A DNA stretch of 64,000 nucleotides from Mycobacterium sp. Root265 (lineage in GTDB: Bacteria > Actinomycetota > Actinomycetes > Mycobacteriales > Mycobacteriaceae), in contig NZ_LMJA01000031.1 of NCBI RefSeq assembly GCF_001428895.1, forward strand, positions 253,975 to 317,974. Reading direction: 5' to 3'. Under the pieces are notes generated by a model that was not told the DNA's origin, ran no database searches, and worked only from the letters and a program-made list of their open reading frames with translations. Positions within the stretch are counted from its first letter, which is position 1. Each line of letters starts with the position of its first letter. Positions 61,650 to 64,000 of the stretch are shown in pieces. The position numbers and the translations under genes are program-made.

Positions 61650-62978
61650 CTACGACCGTAGCGCGGTGCGGGAGTCGCCGAGGGCGATTGGCAGGCTGGA
61701 CCACCCACGCAGCACCCGGGTATCCCGGCGGGCGCCGTCACCGGCGAGCCGCGCGTTCGGGTAGCGCTCGAAGAACGTCCGCAGCCCGACCTCGCCTTCG
61801 GCGCGGGCCAACGCCGCGCCCAGGCAGAAGTGCCGCCCGCCGGAGAACGACAGGTGCCTGCCGGCGTTGTCGCGTTCGATGTCGAAGCGGTGCGGATCGG
61901 TGAAGACGTTCGGGTCGCGGTTGGCGCCGGAGATGTAGACCAGGATCCCGGCGCCCGCGGGCACGTGCATGCCCCCCAGTTCGGCGTCCTTGACGGCGAT
62001 GCGGGCGCTGAGCTGCACCGGGGATTCCAGCCGCAGGATCTCCTCGACGGCCGTCGGCCACAGTTCGGGACGTTCGGCGAGCGTCTGCAGGTGCTCGGGG
62101 TGTTCCAGCAGCAGCCGGATCCCGCTACCCAGCAGGTTGACCGTGGTCTCGAAGCCGGCAGCGAGCACCAGCCCGGCGGTGGCCACCAGCTCGCGCTGCG
62201 TCAGCGGCCCTTCCTCGGAGGCCTCCGAAGCGCGGATGATCTGGCTCATCAGGTCATCACCGGGATTGCGCCGCAGCTCCTCCAGATGCGCGGACAGCCA
62301 GTCGTTGAAGCCCTGCACGGCCCCGCTGACCACCTTGTACTGCGGCCAGGTCAGTCCGATGTCCAGGCTTGCGGCGCCGTGCTCGCCGAATTCCAGGATG
62401 TGCGGACGGGCGTCTTCGGGTACCCCGAGGATGTCGCCGATGACGGTGACGGGCAGTTGCCCGCAGTAGCGCGCCACAATGTCGACGGTGCCGCCCTCGT
62501 CGGCGAGGTCGTCGAGCAGCCGGTTGGCGGTGTCCTGCACCCTGTCCCGCAGCGCGGCGACGGCCCGGGTGGTGAACACCGAGGACACCAGCTTGCGGTA
62601 GCGGGTGTGATCCGGCGCCTCCACCGACAGCATGGACGGCGGCTGCAAGGGGTGCAGCACATCGGGTTTGGTGCGGTCGATGACCCACTGCAACGGTTTG
62701 GGCAGATTGGATCCGAGCGCGATGACGCGGAAGTCCTCGGAGCGCAGCACGTCGCTGCAGATCTTGTGGTCGACGCTCATGTAGACGACGCGGGCCTTCA
62801 CGATGGGGCCTTGGGCGCGCAGTTCCTCGGTGAACGCGACCGGGTCCGCCCGCACCGAGAGGTCGGCGATCAACCGGCCCTGCGGATCGCCGCGGCGGGC
62901 GAACACCTTGGATATCCCGCGGATGACGCCGTGCATCGCCAGCCAGTGCAGACGTTGTTGAATCGGGCCTTGCTTCAT
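61650..62978 (-). CDS. Cytochrome P450 (CYP140-like)
   Basis: A 442-residue P450. The I-helix reads LVLAAGFETTVNLLG (the A/G-G-x-E-T oxygen-activation motif, Glu in place of Asp). ExxR lies in EEILRLES, and the haem loop FSGGRHFCLGAALARAEGE carries the Cys ligand. The N-terminus (LHWLAMHGVIRGI) resembles my memory of CYP140A1 (Rv1880c). Soluble, needing a ferredoxin partner not encoded here. The substrate is unknown. The ATG follows AAAGGGGA and lies beyond two inverted repeats that serve the divergent TetR. Confidence 0.92.
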   Translation of the reverse strand: MKQGPIQQRLHWLAMHGVIRGISKVFARRGDPQGRLIADLSVRADPVAFTEELRAQGPIVKARVVYMSVDHKICSDVLRSEDFRVIALGSNLPKPLQWVIDRTKPDVLHPLQPPSMLSVEAPDHTRYRKLVSSVFTTRAVAALRDRVQDTANRLLDDLADEGGTVDIVARYCGQLPVTVIGDILGVPEDARPHILEFGEHGAASLDIGLTWPQYKVVSGAVQGFNDWLSAHLEELRRNPGDDLMSQIIRASEASEEGPLTQRELVATAGLVLAAGFETTVNLLGSGIRLLLEHPEHLQTLAERPELWPTAVEEILRLESPVQLSARIAVKDAELGGMHVPAGAGILVYISGANRDPNVFTDPHRFDIERDNAGRHLSFSGGRHFCLGAALARAEGEVGLRTFFERYPNARLAGDGARRDTRVLRGWSSLPIALGDSRTALRS

Positions 62979-63024
62979 GACATCCCCTTTGATTCCCGGG
63001 TCGCTTCGCTCCTGCCCGCCGGGA

Positions 63025-63078
63025 AACCGAATCGTGGTTCGGTACTGTGATGGCAGCCTACCGAATTACAATTCGGTA
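63025..63078. promoter_or_regulatory. Two operators between the P450 operon and its TetR
   Basis: A near-perfect palindrome TACCGAATT-AC-AATTCGGTA (63059-63078) overlaps the -10 TACAAT (63067-63072) and the first base of the TetR ATG. A second repeat ACCGAA-N6-TTCGGT (63026-63043) lies nearer the P450 side. Shared half-site ACCGAA/TTCGGT. The position predicts autorepression and P450-operon repression by the TetR. Confidence 0.82.
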
Positions 63079-63695
63079 TGGCAAGGACTCGGATCCCGGC
63101 GGCACAGCGGCGTGCCCGCATCCTCGATGCGGCCGTCGAAGCCTTCGCCGAGCACGGATTCGCCGAGGCCAAGATGCAGGACATCGCCAAGCTCGCCGGC
63201 GTGGTGCCCTCGGTGCTCTACGACCATTTCGGTTCCAAGCGCGAGCTGCACATCGCGGTGCTGGAGCTGCACGCCGAGCAACTGCGGGAGCGTTCGCTGC
63301 GCCGGGTCGAAGGCGCCAGCGCCGAGGAACTGGTGCGCGCGAGCATCGCGAACTACTTCGCGTTCGTCGAGGCCGATCCGTTCATGTGGCGCTTCCTGCA
63401 CCGCGATCCCCCGGCCGACCCACAGACCGCGGCGGTGGTCCAGGAGATCGCCGACCGCGGCACCGCGGCCATCGCCGACCTGATCCGGTTCGGCGCCGGT
63501 GACACCACCTCGGTGCGGGGCATCAGCCTCGACGATTCGGCGTGGATCCTGGCGCGCGCCACCCAGTCGGCCTGCCACGGGGTGGCCACCTGGTGGTACG
63601 AGAACCGCGAGGTGCCCCGTGAACGGGTCGTCGAGCTGGTGTCCATGCTGCTGTGGCAGGGCTTCGACGGGATGCTCAAACAGGCATCGCGTTAG
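63078..63695 (+). CDS. TetR family regulator of the P450 operon
   Basis: A 205-residue regulator. HTH at about residues 10-57 (RRARILDAAVEAFAEHGFAEAKMQDIAKLAGVVPSVLYDHFGSKRELHIAVL). The C-terminal domain is longer-helical with WRFLHRDPPADPQT and is not assigned to a ligand. The ATG at 63078 lies five bases after a good -10 (TACAAT), so the mRNA is probably leaderless and its start is buried in the operator. The stop overlaps the SDR stop (TTAG). Confidence 0.92.
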   Translation: MARTRIPAAQRRARILDAAVEAFAEHGFAEAKMQDIAKLAGVVPSVLYDHFGSKRELHIAVLELHAEQLRERSLRRVEGASAEELVRASIANYFAFVEADPFMWRFLHRDPPADPQTAAVVQEIADRGTAAIADLIRFGAGDTTSVRGISLDDSAWILARATQSACHGVATWWYENREVPRERVVELVSMLLWQGFDGMLKQASR

Positions 63696-64000
63696 GTGTT
63701 GCGGCCGCCGTTGACGCCGAGGATCTGGCCGGTGATGTAGCCGGCTTCCTCCGAGATCAGGAACGAGCATGCCGCGGCGATGTCCTCGGGCCTGCCCATC
63801 CGCCGCACCGGCGTGGCGGCGATGGTGTCGTTGATATCGCCCAGCAGTCCCCGGCTTTCGGCGCCGCGCAGCATCGGGGTGTCGATGAAGCCCGGCGGCA
63901 CCGCATTGACGGTGATGCCGAACTGGCCGTATTCCAGGGCCAGCGATTTGGTCAGGCCGTTGACCGCCGACTTGGCCGACACGTAGTGGCTCATGAACGG
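63692..64000 (-). CDS. Short-chain dehydrogenase/reductase, C-terminal part (cut by window edge)
   Basis: The frame is open to the window end, so only the last ~102 residues are visible. They begin within the catalytic helix: HYVSAKSAVNGLTKSLALEYGQFGITVNAVPPGFIDTPM contains the end of the YxxxK motif (Tyr and Lys) and the post-active-site PG. The family-typical C-terminus RMGRPEDIAAACSFLISEEAGYITGQILGVNGGRNT follows. The product is a classical SDR of the FabG-like type. The N-terminal cofactor motif lies outside. Convergent with the TetR gene. Confidence 0.88.
   Translation of the reverse strand, partial: PFMSHYVSAKSAVNGLTKSLALEYGQFGITVNAVPPGFIDTPMLRGAESRGLLGDINDTIAATPVRRMGRPEDIAAACSFLISEEAGYITGQILGVNGGRNT

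Overview
The window reads as a chromosomal segment of a fast-growing mycobacterium (Mycolicibacterium-like). The evidence is high GC with many GTG starts, a PPE protein, a PE-PPE-domain hydrolase, an LpqH-type lipoprotein, the iniBAC dynamin cluster with its regulator, an EtfD-type FeS reductase, F420- and mycothiol-type enzymes, and an hspR-dnaJ-grpE-dnaK operon. Many genes can be matched from memory to the M. tuberculosis H37Rv interval Rv0327-Rv0385. No rRNA, tRNA, CRISPR array or complete insertion sequence was seen. The only mobile-type remnant is the tail of a 13E12/HNH protein at the left edge.

Layout. 1-9.8 kb: HNH tail, membrane protein, thioesterase-like gene plus purA (minus), an Rv0358-like gene, an M50 protease, a CDF metal exporter with its own operator, a DUF3151 gene, an Rv0361-like gene, an orphan PPE, fba and an LpqH paralogue. 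9.8-18.7 kb: DedA, a divergent TetR/MFS pair, then a long minus-strand operon (Rv0383c-like, SDR, lipoprotein, SpoU methyltransferase, GH76 glycosidase, NhaA-thioredoxin fusion). 18.8-32.2 kb: clpB with an overlapping HspR/SigH-type control region, a CYTH protein, a membrane protein with LysE/Sap-like exporter, a TetR-controlled divergent membrane-protein pair, flavohaemoglobin, aldose epimerase and the dnaK operon with two HAIR sites. 32.3-43.5 kb: PE-PPE hydrolase, TetR plus alpha/beta hydrolase, lipoproteins, a large membrane protein, a DUF4393-DUF445 pair, mycothiol-type and F420-type enzymes. 43.5-53.2 kb: iniC, iniA, iniB and an IniB-domain gene on the minus strand, divergent from an Hsp70-like membrane protein and iniR. 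53.2-64 kb: etfD, a secreted protein, aspC, a YibE/F protein, then a P450-to-rmlA minus-strand operon divergent from its TetR, and an SDR that runs off the window.

How the parts work together. Three themes stand out. (1) Protein quality control: dnaK-grpE-dnaJ-hspR and clpB, 10 kb apart, both carry HspR-type inverted repeats. (2) Envelope stress: the ini locus is arranged as two divergent arms. One makes two IniB-domain proteins and two dynamin GTPases. The other makes an Hsp70-like ATPase domain on a transmembrane anchor with a long threonine stalk, followed by IniR. A repeated CCCRTTAGGGG motif lies upstream of both IniB-domain genes. (3) Local one-component switches: four TetR genes each sit beside a readable inverted or direct repeat overlapping the promoter. 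The most unusual piece is the Hsp70-like/IniR/IniB-domain/dynamin module, which may be a stress-sensing membrane-remodelling system larger than the textbook iniBAC operon.
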